From Shewanella ulleungensis (GTDB lineage Bacteria > Pseudomonadota > Gammaproteobacteria > Enterobacterales > Shewanellaceae), in contig NZ_BMQW01000006.1 of assembly GCF_014648315.1 (NCBI RefSeq), positions 1-64,000 on the forward strand: a stretch of 64,000 nt of DNA, in the 5' to 3' direction. The first letter of the stretch is position 1, and the number at the start of each line of letters is the position of its first letter. A program made the position numbers and the translations under genes. Below, piece by piece: positions 1 through 8,906 of the stretch. The notes beneath the pieces are model-generated. The model searched no databases and was not told the origin of the DNA. It was given only the letters and a program-made list of their open reading frames with translations.

Positions 1-130
1 GTGTCATTCTTTGTAAAATCAAATGCAGGCGATGTAGCTTAAATAGCATTTGGCATAGTGATGATGGTGAGAAGTCATTGCTTCATTAGCCACATCATTC
101 ACGGTCATGCTCGCTTCTCTTTTTAAGTAT

Positions 131-190
131 CATAAAAATGGGTGGCATGATTAATCACATCATAAAAATGGGTGGCATGATTAATCACAA
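131..190. repeat. 30-bp tandem duplication at IS junction
   Basis: Two adjacent 30-base units (131-160 and 161-190), each beginning CATAAAAATGGGTGGCATGA, differ only in the last base. They abut the point at 185 where the truncated transposase frame opens, so they mark the rearrangement that removed the 5' part of the element. Confidence 0.85.
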
Positions 191-772
191 AGTGGTTTTG
201 ATACCTACATCGCAGACAATCAATTTAGAAAACGAAACCCGTTGTTTCAAGAAAGTGAAACTTACGAAACCGAGCAAGAAAAACGCAGATTAAAAAGACG
301 TAATGGCAAGCCTCGATTGTTTACTTCAGATGATTTTCATTATGACGAAGCAACGCAAACTTGCCGATGTCCGGCAGGCAATGAGATGTGGCGAAGCGGC
401 ATCAATGTCAAAAGTTATCACCAAGAATACACTCGATTCTGTGGTTATTTAAAAGATTGTAAAACTTGTCCGTTGCAACAGCAATGCATGCGAAAACCGC
501 CGATAAAAACGGGTCGGCAAGTGCAGTTTAAAAATGATGCCTCACGGAAAAAACTGAGTTACACCGACAAGATGAAAGTGAAAATAGACAGCCCAATGGG
601 GCGGCGGCAATATAGCAAACGACTGGGCTGTATCGAACCGGTATTTGGCAATATTACGGTCAACAAAGGGATGAATAAATTGACCTTACGTGGCCAAGCC
701 AAAGTGAATGCCCAGTGGCAACTGTACTGCCTTGTTCATAACATAGAAAAGTTGCAACACACGATGCACTAA
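185..772 (+). pseudogene. IS1182-family transposase, 3' remnant
   Basis: The open frame runs from just after a TAA at 182 to the stop at 772 and has no credible start; the first possible initiator is a TTG at 242. The reading begins in the motif DTYIADNQFRKRNP and continues through a Cys-rich segment (CRCPAGNEMW, then CGYLKDCKTCPLQQQC) to the C-terminal part of a DDE transposase, including SPMGRRQYSKRLGCIEPVFGN. These are typical of the C-terminal half of IS1182/IS1380-like DDE transposases, usually around 450-500 residues, so more than half of the protein, including the first catalytic Asp, is absent. A 30-bp tandem duplication sits at the break. The remnant is presumably inactive. Family placement is by recognition and is fairly secure; the exact IS is not determined. 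Confidence 0.8.
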
Positions 773-773
773 G

Positions 774-790
774 AAGGGGAAGCCCTTTTT
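774..790 (+). terminator. Weak terminator after the transposase remnant
   Basis: AAGGG-GAAG-CCCTT followed by a short T-run begins just past the transposase stop. The stem has only five pairs, so it is weak. Confidence 0.4.
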
Positions 791-1004
791 ACCTCAAAAA
801 ACGCTACAAACCGGCCTCAATACCCCCTAAAGCACACTAAAAAAATCAACAAAACTGCATGCTAAATAATAATCTAAACACCACTAAATAATTGAATCAA
901 AATATAAACTCAGATATTGTTTATTCATTAATCAAAATAAATTTAAAAACGAGTAATTCTACAGGCTCGTTATAAGGCAAATCTAACTCGTATGGTTTTA
1001 ATGG

Positions 1005-1397
1005 ATGAAAGCTAAAGTTAACCTAATCCCCAAAGCATTATTGGGAACAATATCGTTTCTAATGATTATTGTATTATTTCTTTGGTTAAGTGCAATTCAT
1101 GAAGTTATTGAAGATGGTAACGCATTTGGATTCTCAATCGGGATGAGTAAAGCCGAAGTGTTCGCTAATTTGCAGGAGCACACAGAAAAAAATATCGAGG
1201 CTATTAACTTAGTAAGTGCCGATAATAAATCTTCGAAAAGAGGCGTGTTATCGTCAAATACTCACGACTTTTATGCTTCTGATAAATGGGTAGTTATGTT
1301 TGAGTCAGCCTATTTTTTTGATAGCGTTACACTTGAATTTTGTTCAGGTCACTTATGCAAGATATTTAGAAAAAGGCAATATCTTGAAATGCCTTAA
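1005..1397 (+). CDS. Hypothetical protein with one N-terminal membrane anchor
   Basis: A 130-residue protein that I do not recognise. Residues about 12-31 form a hydrophobic helix (LLGTISFLMIIVLFLWLSAI) after a short basic N-terminus, which suggests a membrane anchor or uncleaved signal with the rest outside the cytoplasm. The segment FGFSIGMSKAEVFANL resembles the start of small SmpA/OmlA-like or DUF folds, but this is only a resemblance. The ATG lies downstream of an A+T-rich leader without a strong ribosome binding site. The gene stands alone between the IS remnant and repeat-rich DNA and is flanked by a perfect 10-bp inverted repeat (969-978 and 1409-1418), which suggests a recently acquired or mobile single gene. 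Confidence 0.5.
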   Translation: MKAKVNLIPKALLGTISFLMIIVLFLWLSAIHEVIEDGNAFGFSIGMSKAEVFANLQEHTEKNIEAINLVSADNKSSKRGVLSSNTHDFYASDKWVVMFESAYFFDSVTLEFCSGHLCKIFRKRQYLEMP

Positions 1398-2104
1398 ATG
1401 GTTGTAAAGCCTTATAACACATATGAGCCTTCCGCCAGTCAATAGGCGCGCCCTTTTGCTACGGGAAGATATTTGACTGCTTTTGCAGTCAAATACCTTT
1501 AGTATCCAAGATGGTCAATCAACAAATTCATCTACTTCGTCTGTCATTTAGCTGTCAAATCATCGTGCTCTTAGCAATAAAAGAATGCAAATACATATAG
1601 AGTGTTTCTTAGTGCGATTTCTAAAAAATAAAGAATGCTGCCTGACGCTTTTCAATCCGTTGAAATATCAGGGGCACTACGACTAAATGGATTTAAGAGG
1701 TAGAGCGACGCAGGAAGCCAAAGCCGAGACATTTATCGGTTAACCCTAAGATGGCACTATTCAAGTCAGAGGTGCTTTGTGCACAGTTAGTTTCAAATTT
1801 AGTTAGGTCAGAAATTTAGTTGCTTTTGTTTAAAACGTGTTTTGTTTTCTTGAAAATATTCAAATTCAACTCTGAACTTGAGGCCGTTGAAGAAAATAGC
1901 GTGAAGTTCACATGGATGTGAGCTTAGCTTTCGCGGTACAGGATGTACCATCGGAAGCGTTAGCATTTTCGAGTAAGGCCGAAGCAGATTCCGAATGCAG
2001 GTCAAAGTTAAATCAATCCCCATGGCGACCTTTTCGTTTTTTGAAAATGTTGCGGGGCGGCTGGGAGTTCCAAGAGGGAACAGCCGTTGGTTTCCTCTTG
2101 GTCT
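1398..2104. other. Non-coding, hairpin-rich accessory DNA
   Basis: I see no credible gene here; short frames run through palindromes. Visible structures are a perfect 11-bp hairpin at 1470-1495, a small palindrome GGTACAGGATGTACC at about 1936-1950, and a hairpin at 2058-2086 (CGGCTG paired with CAGCCG around GTTCC/GGAAC). The stretch 1630-1800 is free of repeats and has no recognisable function. Confidence 0.6.
1470..1495. repeat. Perfect inverted repeat
   Basis: TATTTGACTGC, a TTTT loop and GCAGTCAAATA form an 11-bp perfect stem. It is not followed by a T-run, so it is not a classic terminator. Confidence 0.6.
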
Positions 2105-2830
2105 GGTGTGGGCGAAGCGCCACGACGTTGGTGGCCGCAGGCCATTAGTACAAAAGTACAAAGCTAACACCTGGATTCCGGCTAAAAATCATTGCCGGAA
2201 TGACGCCGTATTTGGCCTGTGTAGGGTGGAACCTTGCGATCGTTATTTCAAGCGAAGTTTGAACATTCTGGTGTGGGCGAAGCGCCACGACGTTGGTGGC
2301 CGCAGGCCATTAGTACAAAAGCACAAAAGTACAAAGCTAACACCTGGATTCCGGCTAAAAATCATTGCCGGAATGACGCCGTATTTGGCCAGTGCAGGGA
2401 GGAACCTTGCGATCGTTATTTCAAGCGAAGTTTGAATATTCTGGTGTGGGCGAAGCGCCACGACGTTAGTGGCCGCTGGCCATTAGTACAAAAGTACAAA
2501 AGTACAAAGCTAACACTTGGATTCCGGCTAAAAATCATTGCCGGAATGACGCCGTATTTGGCCAGTGCAGGGAGGAACCTTGCGATCGTTATTTCAAGCG
2601 AAGTTTGAACATTCGGGTGTGGGCGAAGCGCCACGACGTTGGTGGCCGCAGGCCATTAGTACAAAAGTACAAAAGTACAAAGCTAACACCTGGATTCCGG
2701 CTAAAAATCATTGCCGGAATGACGCCGTATTTGGCCTGTTCAGGATGGAACCTTGCGATCGTTATTTCAAGCGAAGTTTGAACATTCGGGTGTGGGCGAA
2801 GCGCCACGACGTTAGTGGCCGCTGGCCATA
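2105..2830. repeat. Tandem array of ~173-bp palindrome-rich repeats
   Basis: Units begin with GGTGTGGGCGAAGCGCCACG at 2105, 2270, 2443, 2616 and 2789, giving periods of 165, 173, 173 and 173; the fifth is cut at about 2830, directly before the stop codon of the next gene. The 8-base shortening of the first unit comes from one fewer copy of ACAAAAGT. Each unit carries three short palindromes: GGCG-AAG-CGCC, TGGCC-GCA-GGCCA and ATTCCGGC-(11 nt)-GCCGGAAT. The last resembles the REP/small dispersed palindromes often mis-annotated as short proteins. Frames within the array are open on both strands but repeat with the unit and are not genes. Confidence 0.9.
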
Positions 2831-2845
2831 AAAAGCTTAACCATC

Positions 2846-3940
2846 TTAAGCCAAAGATGACTCAACCACTAAACACGATACCTGTTTCTGCTTTCCATAC
2901 TGCATCACCTGCGCAAGCTCTGCCTGACTAATGGGCACGTAAGCGGCATTAATGGCATCTTTTTGAGCCTCAACAAACGGGTCGTGGATAAACATAAACT
3001 GTTCGTTATAGCCACTCAATACCACCCAATGTGGGCCTTTTTCGCCATTAAAACGATAGGTACTGATCATTAATAACACCACAAACCTTTGGTCTATCCA
3101 CTGTTTTAATTGAATAATTGTTGGCGAGGCGTTATGAATCACAATGTCTTGTAAAGCCAGTTGCTGACAAAAATCATTGTGTACTAAAGTTATCACCGCT
3201 TTTTTGTTTTTATCGCGCACGCTATCGATAAATGGCACCGATGAAGACTGGCTGAAAATTGCAATTTGTAAGCCGCGTTTAAGTGCGGCTAATGCTAAGC
3301 CGTGTACGCTGCAGCCGCCATGACCACTGGTCATGAATATTGTGGTGGCCTCGCGCCAAATACTTAACTCATCAACTCGGCTAGGTCGATAATCGGGTTT
3401 AATGGCATTTATCGCCATCATTAAACACGCTGCACCGCAAGTAAAGGGCGTGGTTTGCACATACAAAGGCATCTTAATAACCTTGCTAGGTCCCGGTGGG
3501 TCTAATCGCTTATGCATTCGCACGCCATCTGCCAAGTCATCATAATAATGGACTAAGGTTTTTAGTACCTTATAACCCATTTTTAAATAAAGATTCTTTG
3601 CCGCGATATTGTCGTTTCTCACTTCGAGGCGTAATGTAATAAAGCCACGTTCGACGACGGTTTTTTCGCAGAGACTAACAAGCTCAAAAGCAATATTACG
3701 GCCTCTAAATTCGCTAGCAACGGCAATAGAGTAAAGTCTAGCTAACCGAGTGCCACGGTTAAACAGTACTAAGGCATAAGCGGCTAACGTGCCGTCTATT
3801 TCTGCGACTAATAAACAGTCTAAAGGTGAATTGATAAAACGTTTCATTTGCCGAGGGCTAATTTTGTCGCCGCTAAAGGCATTGTTTTCAATAGTATTGA
3901 GTTGGGGTAAGTCGGTGAGGTTGGCTTGGCGTAGCAGCAT
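2846..3940 (-). CDS. GNAT acetyltransferase fused to C39-like cysteine peptidase
   Basis: About 364 residues with two domains. Residues 1-150 form a GNAT acetyltransferase fold: YSIAVASEFRGRNIAFEL is the acetyl-CoA-binding motif A region and AAKNLYLKMGY the motif B end. Residues about 160-364 form a peptidase C39-like papain fold with catalytic Cys in TTPFTCGAACLMM, His in GPHWVVLSGY and Asp in FIHDPF. An ATG at 3940 starts the protein at the GNAT domain; an upstream in-frame TTG at 3964 would add eight residues, and neither has a good ribosome binding site. It is divergent from a RimK-like ligase with about 73 bp between the starts. Related gene pairs are known in Proteobacteria and were proposed to make or process peptide tags. 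Domain calls are firm; the joint function is inferred. Confidence 0.85.
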   Translation of the reverse strand: MLLRQANLTDLPQLNTIENNAFSGDKISPRQMKRFINSPLDCLLVAEIDGTLAAYALVLFNRGTRLARLYSIAVASEFRGRNIAFELVSLCEKTVVERGFITLRLEVRNDNIAAKNLYLKMGYKVLKTLVHYYDDLADGVRMHKRLDPPGPSKVIKMPLYVQTTPFTCGAACLMMAINAIKPDYRPSRVDELSIWREATTIFMTSGHGGCSVHGLALAALKRGLQIAIFSQSSSVPFIDSVRDKNKKAVITLVHNDFCQQLALQDIVIHNASPTIIQLKQWIDQRFVVLLMISTYRFNGEKGPHWVVLSGYNEQFMFIHDPFVEAQKDAINAAYVPISQAELAQVMQYGKQKQVSCLVVESSLA

Positions 3941-4013
3941 GAGTCGGCTCGAAATGGCAAACAACTAGTGGGTTAATTTACGCGCTAAACCGCATAAGAG
4001 GCAATAGATATTT

Positions 4014-5465
4014 ATGGCTCAGTTTTTAATTGTCACCGACGATGTCAATGATTGGCGTCCTTATTTGCCAAGTGATCATATGGTCACGGTTCATGATTAT
4101 TTAGAGATGGGGGCGTACTCGGATAAAAGCGCCATGCAAGTGATTAACTTATGCCGCAGTTATGACTATCTCACTACCGGGTATTATTGTTCGTTAATGG
4201 CTGAAGCTCGCGGACATCGGGTGATCCCTCGAGTGATGACTATTAACGACTTATCCCAAGACCGCTTTTTTAGTTTGCCTCAAGCTGGGCTTGATAAGCT
4301 GGCAGACAATGTCACTCGCATTGCGATGAAGGTTTATTTTGGCTACTGCGATAATCCTGCATTAGATAAAATTGCCCGCAAAATATTTGAACGTTTTACC
4401 GTACCCATTTTGCAAGTGAACTTGCTAAAAGTGTTGGGTAAATGGCAGGTAGAAATTATTGAACCTGCTGCTTTTCAAGACTTAACAGAGCCTGAGCAAG
4501 ATTTGTTTGCTCGCTATTTAGAAGTGTTTTCTCAAAAAGTGTGGCGCTTACCTAAACCGTCAAAACGCTATCGTTACGAAATCGCCATGTTAGTTGATGA
4601 AAGCGAAAAAATGCCTCCGTCCGACAAAGCGGCATTGAAATTATTTACCAAAGCAGCCAATCGTATAGGCATGGATTTAGTGCAAATCGGTAAACACGAT
4701 TTGGCTCGCTTAAGTGAGTTCGATGGTTTGTTTATTCGCTCCACCACTAACATTAGTAACTTTACTTACCGATTTGCAAAAGCCGCAGAGCAGCTCGGTT
4801 TAGTGGTGATGGATGACCCAGAATCCATTATGAAATGCACTAATAAAGTGTTTTTAACCGAATTACTGTACAAACATAAAGTGCCGGTACCTAAAAGCGT
4901 GATTTTTAAAGCGTCGGATAAAAACTGGGCTGATGATGTGATTAATGCCATTGGTTTACCCATAGTATTAAAAGTGCCAGACGGCGCATTTTCGCTTGGG
5001 GTGGTGAAGGTAAAAGACCGTCAAACCTTACTTGAGCAAGCTGAACACATTTTTGAGCACAGCGCGCTAATTTTGGCACAAGCTTTTATGCCAACCGATT
5101 ACGATTGGCGCATTGGCGTGTTAAACCGCCAGCCAATTTACGCGTGTCGCTATTTTATGAGTCGTGGCCATTGGCAAATTTATCAGCATCATCAGAGCGG
5201 CCGTGTCAGTAGTGGTGATTTTGACTGTATCGATTTAAAAATGGTACCGCACAATATTGTTGATGCCGCAGTTAAAGCATCTAATTTAATTGGATCTGGT
5301 TTGTATGGCGTAGATTTAAAAGAAATCGATGGCAAAGCGTTTGTGATTGAGGTGAATGACAACCCGAGTATTGATCACGGTGTTGAAGATTTATTTTTAG
5401 GTGACTTAGTTTACGATCGGGTGATGACTGAATTTTTAAGGCGTATTCAATTACGTGGTCTTTAG
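4014..5465 (+). CDS. RimK-like ATP-grasp ligase with RLAN N-terminal domain
   Basis: A 483-residue protein. Residues 1-150 correspond to the RimK-like ATP-grasp N-terminal (RLAN) domain, and residues about 190-480 to an ATP-grasp fold. ATP-binding features include LPIVLKVPDGAFSLGVVKV, and the Mg-binding end is FVIEVNDNPSID. Relatives ligate amino acids (classically glutamate) to a protein or peptide C-terminus with ATP hydrolysis, in the cytoplasm. It is longer than true RimK (about 300 residues) and is not next to ribosomal genes, so it should not be called ribosomal S6 modification enzyme. The divergent neighbour is a GNAT/C39-peptidase fusion, suggesting a ligase/acetylase/peptidase set acting on the same peptide. 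The ATG at 4014 has AGAGG about 12 nt upstream. Confidence 0.88.
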   Translation: MAQFLIVTDDVNDWRPYLPSDHMVTVHDYLEMGAYSDKSAMQVINLCRSYDYLTTGYYCSLMAEARGHRVIPRVMTINDLSQDRFFSLPQAGLDKLADNVTRIAMKVYFGYCDNPALDKIARKIFERFTVPILQVNLLKVLGKWQVEIIEPAAFQDLTEPEQDLFARYLEVFSQKVWRLPKPSKRYRYEIAMLVDESEKMPPSDKAALKLFTKAANRIGMDLVQIGKHDLARLSEFDGLFIRSTTNISNFTYRFAKAAEQLGLVVMDDPESIMKCTNKVFLTELLYKHKVPVPKSVIFKASDKNWADDVINAIGLPIVLKVPDGAFSLGVVKVKDRQTLLEQAEHIFEHSALILAQAFMPTDYDWRIGVLNRQPIYACRYFMSRGHWQIYQHHQSGRVSSGDFDCIDLKMVPHNIVDAAVKASNLIGSGLYGVDLKEIDGKAFVIEVNDNPSIDHGVEDLFLGDLVYDRVMTEFLRRIQLRGL

Positions 5466-5523
5466 TGAGGTTGAATTAAAGTTTAATATCTTAATTAGCC
5501 TCAACACAGGACAAAAGCCGAAA

Positions 5524-5554
5524 AAAGCCCTTATTCAAATTGACTAAGGGCTTT
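5524..5554. terminator. Bidirectional terminator between convergent genes
   Basis: AAAGCCCTTA (5524-5533) pairs perfectly with TAAGGGCTTT (5545-5554). The A6 run at 5521-5526 gives a U-run for the minus-strand diguanylate cyclase; the plus-strand tail is weaker. Confidence 0.85.
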
Positions 5555-5615
5555 GTGTTCATTAATTAGTTGTCTATCCAAACCAACGCCATGGTGCTAG
5601 CACCTGCGCGATTTT

Positions 5616-6500
5616 TTAACCTTCACTAATACGATAACAATTGCGGCCAGCGGCTTTAGCGGTATACATGGCTTTATCTGCACGTTCGTACAAGTTGTCT
5701 GCAAGTTGTTCAGGGATAGCCTCTGCAATCCCTAAGCTACATTTTATGTCGTACTCGGTTAATTGAGCATGTTTAGGCATCATGTCAATAATTCGCTGAC
5801 AGACTATTTCTGCAGCTTGCGTATCACCTTGAGTGATAATCACAAATTCGTCACCGCCAATTCTAAATGCTTGGTCGGTATTACGAATCGCTTCGTTAAT
5901 TAATTCTGCAAATCCAACTAAAACATAATCGCCTGCTTTATGGCCATGTATGTCATTAAGTTGCTTAAATTTGTCGAGATCGATGACTACCAAAGACACC
6001 TGGCCTTGGTAGCGATTCGCGCGAGCCAATGCTGTACCAATAGCTTGGTTGTAATAATGGCGATTGCCTAAACCAGTTAACGAATCAAACATGGCTTGTT
6101 TAGACATGCTTTGGTATTTCAGCGCATTGCTTAATGGCTGAATAAACATCGACTCTAATCGGCTTAGCATATGCGCTTGTGCCGAACTTAGTGGCATAGC
6201 AAGTTGATAAACCATGTTAAATTGGTCTTGTTTATCTGCAACAGTGCGTTGCAGTTCAATACCGTAATGACGTCCCCAAACAAACTTTTGTTTGTCTAGG
6301 GTCAACTGTAATCCTTTAATCGGCAAATGTTGTCCTAAAATTTTGCCGAAACAGGCAAAAACTGTCCTAGGATCTAAACTTCCATGTAGTTGTTGAATAA
6401 CTTGAATAAGATCCAGTTCAGAATCCATATTCAAGTAAGCGTCTGAACGGTACCAGTAATCTTCAGGATACAACTCTGTAGCGAGTGCAAAATCCATAGT
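5616..6500 (-). CDS. Diguanylate cyclase (GGDEF) with GAF-like sensor region
   Basis: About 294 residues. The C-terminal half is a GGDEF domain that makes cyclic di-GMP from two GTP. GGDEF lies at residues 215-219, and an RxxD inhibitory site (RNTD) is placed exactly five residues before it, so product inhibition is expected. FKQLNDIHGHKAGDYVL is the conserved substrate loop. Residues about 1-130 have the look of a divergent GAF-type sensor without membrane segments, so the protein is probably cytoplasmic. The ATG at 6500 is preceded by GGAG at good spacing; an upstream TTG at 6521 is unlikely. The ligand is unknown. Confidence 0.88.
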   Translation of the reverse strand, partial: TMDFALATELYPEDYWYRSDAYLNMDSELDLIQVIQQLHGSLDPRTVFACFGKILGQHLPIKGLQLTLDKQKFVWGRHYGIELQRTVADKQDQFNMVYQLAMPLSSAQAHMLSRLESMFIQPLSNALKYQSMSKQAMFDSLTGLGNRHYYNQAIGTALARANRYQGQVSLVVIDLDKFKQLNDIHGHKAGDYVLVGFAELINEAIRNTDQAFRIGGDEFVIITQGDTQAAEIVCQRIIDMMPKHAQLTEYDIKCSLGIAEAIPEQLADNLYERADKAMYTAKAAGRNCYRISEG

Positions 6501-6658
6501 ATTTTCTCCAGTACGTGACAACTAATTACTTTTTTATTAGCAATAATCGTGCCCATGAATAAAATTCTATAGTTATTAGTTGTTTGATGATTTACTGTAG
6601 GAGAAGTACAGCATTAATTTCCCTTTCGACATTTTTTTGACAAGGAGCCTAGACCATA

Positions 6659-8611
6659 ATGGAACACAGCATTTTTATTCATATTCTTTCAATGCTTGTG
6701 ATTGCGATTGTGGCGATTGCATTGTTGCGCCGCCTTGGTTTGCCGGCTATTTTGGCTTACTTGTTAACCGGTGTGGTGAGCGGTCCAAGCGGTTTTCATT
6801 GGTTTACCCAGTTACAAATGCAGTCGGTTGCAGAACTTGGCGTGGTATTACTGATGTTCACACTCGGGCTTGAGTTCTCGGTGCCACGTTTATGGGCGAT
6901 GCGTCGCACAGTTTTTGGTCTGGGCAGTGCACAAATGATTGTAACTGCATTGGTTGCTGGCGGCATTGCCATGTTAGTCGGTCAAAACCTGGTGGCTGCG
7001 GTGGTGATTGGTTCGGCGATAGCGTTATCGTCAACAGCCATTGTGCTTAAACTCCTTAATGAACAAAACTGGTTACGCAGACGCCACGGTGAATTATCGG
7101 TCAGTGTGTTGTTATTCCAAGATTTAGCCGTAGTGCCTTTACTCATATTAATGCCATTACTGGCAAATGATGGCACTCAAATGAGCTTTAATGCCATTGC
7201 TTGGGGCTTACTTACCGGCATTTTAGCGTTTTTAGGCTTAATGTCGTTTGGCAAGTGGATATTGCCGCGTATTTTCGATGAGGTAGCGCGTTCGCGTTCG
7301 AACGAGTTATTTGTATTGTCTACTTTAGTTGTGGCGTTAGTGACTGGCGCTTTTACCCAGTGGCTAGGCTTATCAATGGCATTAGGGGCATTTATTGCTG
7401 GTATGTTATTGGGCGAAAGCCAATATCGTAGACAATTAGAAGCTGATATTAGGCCATTTCGTGATTTGCTAATGGGGTTATTTTTTATCTCGATAGGCAT
7501 GTTGCTCGACTTTAATTTAGTGATGCAATATTGGTGGCAAGTCATACTAATTCTAGTCAGTGTGGTGTTGGCTAAAGCGATGATTGTGTACGGCTTACTG
7601 AAGTTAGTGGGCGAGAATGGCAAAATTGCTTTAAGTACCGCCATCAGTTTAGCTCAAGTGGGTGAGTTCAGTTTTGTGTTATTGGCACTGGCGGTGAATT
7701 ACCAATTACTCGAAAAAGAAGTCAGTACAGTACTCGTGGCCGTTGCGGTGATTTCAATGTCTATAGCACCGTGGCTTATTCGTCATAGTATTGATATTGC
7801 TAAAAAGCTCACGGGAGGACATAAAAAGCCACAAAATGAGCCATTAGAGGTTAATTTACCCATTAGTGACGACAGTGATTTAGTACTGATCCTAGGTTAC
7901 GGTCGGGTAGGGCAAACCATTGCACGCTTTTTAAAAACTGAGGCTGTACCGTATATTGTGCTCGATCTGGATCCTACGCGCGTTACTGAAGCAAGAGCTG
8001 CTGGGGAAAATATCTATTTTGGCGATGCGTGCCGTATGGCGTTATTAAAAAAAATGGGCATTCGTCAAGCCAGTTTAGTCGTGGTGACGTTTTGTGAACC
8101 AAGGCAATCAGAAGAGTGTCTTGCAGTAGCCAGAAAACTGGCACCCGAAGTAAAAATCTTAGTGCGTACTCGTGATGATTCAAATTTACATGAGCTTAAA
8201 GAGGCCGGGGCGACTCAAGTCATTCCTGAGTCGCTTGAGGGCAGTTTAATGTTAGTGTCACAGGTCTTATTTAAATGCGGTGTGCCATTAACGCGGATCA
8301 TTAAACGGTTAGAATCAGAGCGTCGTAACCATTACCAGTATTTACACGGCTTTTTTTCTGGCACAGAAACCGATTTCACCCTCGATTTATTGCACGCAGT
8401 ATCGCTAGCCAATGGGGCCAGTGCCGTGGGGAAAACAGTAGCCGATATTCCGTGGCAAACTTTAGATGTTGAACTCAGGGCAGTGCGTCGCCGTGGAGAA
8501 GAAATGGATCCACCGCCTGATGACTGGATTTTAAGACGTAATGATATTTTGATGTTGGTGGGTAAACCGCGCAGCATCGAAAAAGCCGAAGAGTATTTGT
8601 TGCAAGGCTAA
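6659..8611 (+). CDS. CPA2 family K+/H+ antiporter with RCK domains (KefB/KefC type)
   Basis: A 650-residue inner-membrane protein. Residues 1-385 contain about twelve hydrophobic segments of a cation/proton antiporter-2 domain, with LLMFTLGLEFS and IALSSTAIVLKLL as family motifs. A cytoplasmic RCK_N (TrkA-N) nucleotide-binding domain begins near residue 405 with GYGRVGQTIARFL, and a TrkA-C domain covers about 565-650. Members exchange K+ for protons, often under control of NAD(H) or glutathione adducts. No KefF/KefG-type partner is adjacent, so control by glutathione adducts is not indicated. The ATG at 6659 has AAGGAG upstream. Whether it is KefB, KefC or YbaL-like cannot be settled here. 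Confidence 0.88.
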   Translation: MEHSIFIHILSMLVIAIVAIALLRRLGLPAILAYLLTGVVSGPSGFHWFTQLQMQSVAELGVVLLMFTLGLEFSVPRLWAMRRTVFGLGSAQMIVTALVAGGIAMLVGQNLVAAVVIGSAIALSSTAIVLKLLNEQNWLRRRHGELSVSVLLFQDLAVVPLLILMPLLANDGTQMSFNAIAWGLLTGILAFLGLMSFGKWILPRIFDEVARSRSNELFVLSTLVVALVTGAFTQWLGLSMALGAFIAGMLLGESQYRRQLEADIRPFRDLLMGLFFISIGMLLDFNLVMQYWWQVILILVSVVLAKAMIVYGLLKLVGENGKIALSTAISLAQVGEFSFVLLALAVNYQLLEKEVSTVLVAVAVISMSIAPWLIRHSIDIAKKLTGGHKKPQNEPLEVNLPISDDSDLVLILGYGRVGQTIARFLKTEAVPYIVLDLDPTRVTEARAAGENIYFGDACRMALLKKMGIRQASLVVVTFCEPRQSEECLAVARKLAPEVKILVRTRDDSNLHELKEAGATQVIPESLEGSLMLVSQVLFKCGVPLTRIIKRLESERRNHYQYLHGFFSGTETDFTLDLLHAVSLANGASAVGKTVADIPWQTLDVELRAVRRRGEEMDPPPDDWILRRNDILMLVGKPRSIEKAEEYLLQG

Positions 8612-8673
8612 TTGGTATTACTTATTTGCACTGTTTATCTTGAGTTTAGATGTCAGTAAATTTTTAAATCAAA

Positions 8674-8706
8674 AACACTATCATTGCAAAGTGATGGTGT
8701 TTTTTT
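8674..8706 (+). terminator. Terminator of the antiporter gene
   Basis: AACACTATCA (8674-8683) pairs with TGATGGTGTT (8692-8701) through one U-G wobble, followed by a T7 run. Confidence 0.85.
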
Positions 8707-8825
8707 ATGGCTCAATTTTCAGCTCTTAACTCTTAACTCTAAACTCTCACTGCTCAATTGTATTGCTGATGTGTTTCATTACGTTGATTACTTAGTTTAG
8801 TGGTTAAGTTTTATTTTAAAAATGA

Positions 8826-8854
8826 TGCATCCAAAAGATGAGTTGCTACGTATT
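8826..8854 (+). promoter_or_regulatory. Candidate ECF promoter, copy 1 (sigma gene)
   Basis: TGCATCC, 16 bases, then CGTATT. The same arrangement, TGCATCC-N16-CGTTT, occurs before the DUF4331 gene at 10409. Both lie 40-60 bases before their start codons, as expected for -35/-10 elements used by the adjacent ECF sigma factor. This is an inference from two copies. Confidence 0.6.
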
Positions 8855-8906
8855 GACTTTATTGGGCCGTTATTTTTACTCGCAAACCTACCAATAGGAA
8901 ACATCG

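Noticed and set aside
969..1500. Integron cassette with attC site
   Set aside because: The flanking inverted repeat suggested it, but I could not fit the attC R/L core boxes, and no integrase is present.
2105..2830. CRISPR array
   Set aside because: Units are about 173 bp and nearly identical throughout, with no unique spacers and no cas genes.
1808..2831. Several overlapping frames of 70-146 codons on both strands
   Set aside because: They repeat with the 173-bp unit, run through palindromes and have no start signals; they are by-products of the repeat array.
7177..7644. 155-codon minus-strand frame inside the antiporter gene
   Set aside because: Lies wholly within a well-supported membrane protein gene and has a low-complexity reading without any family features.
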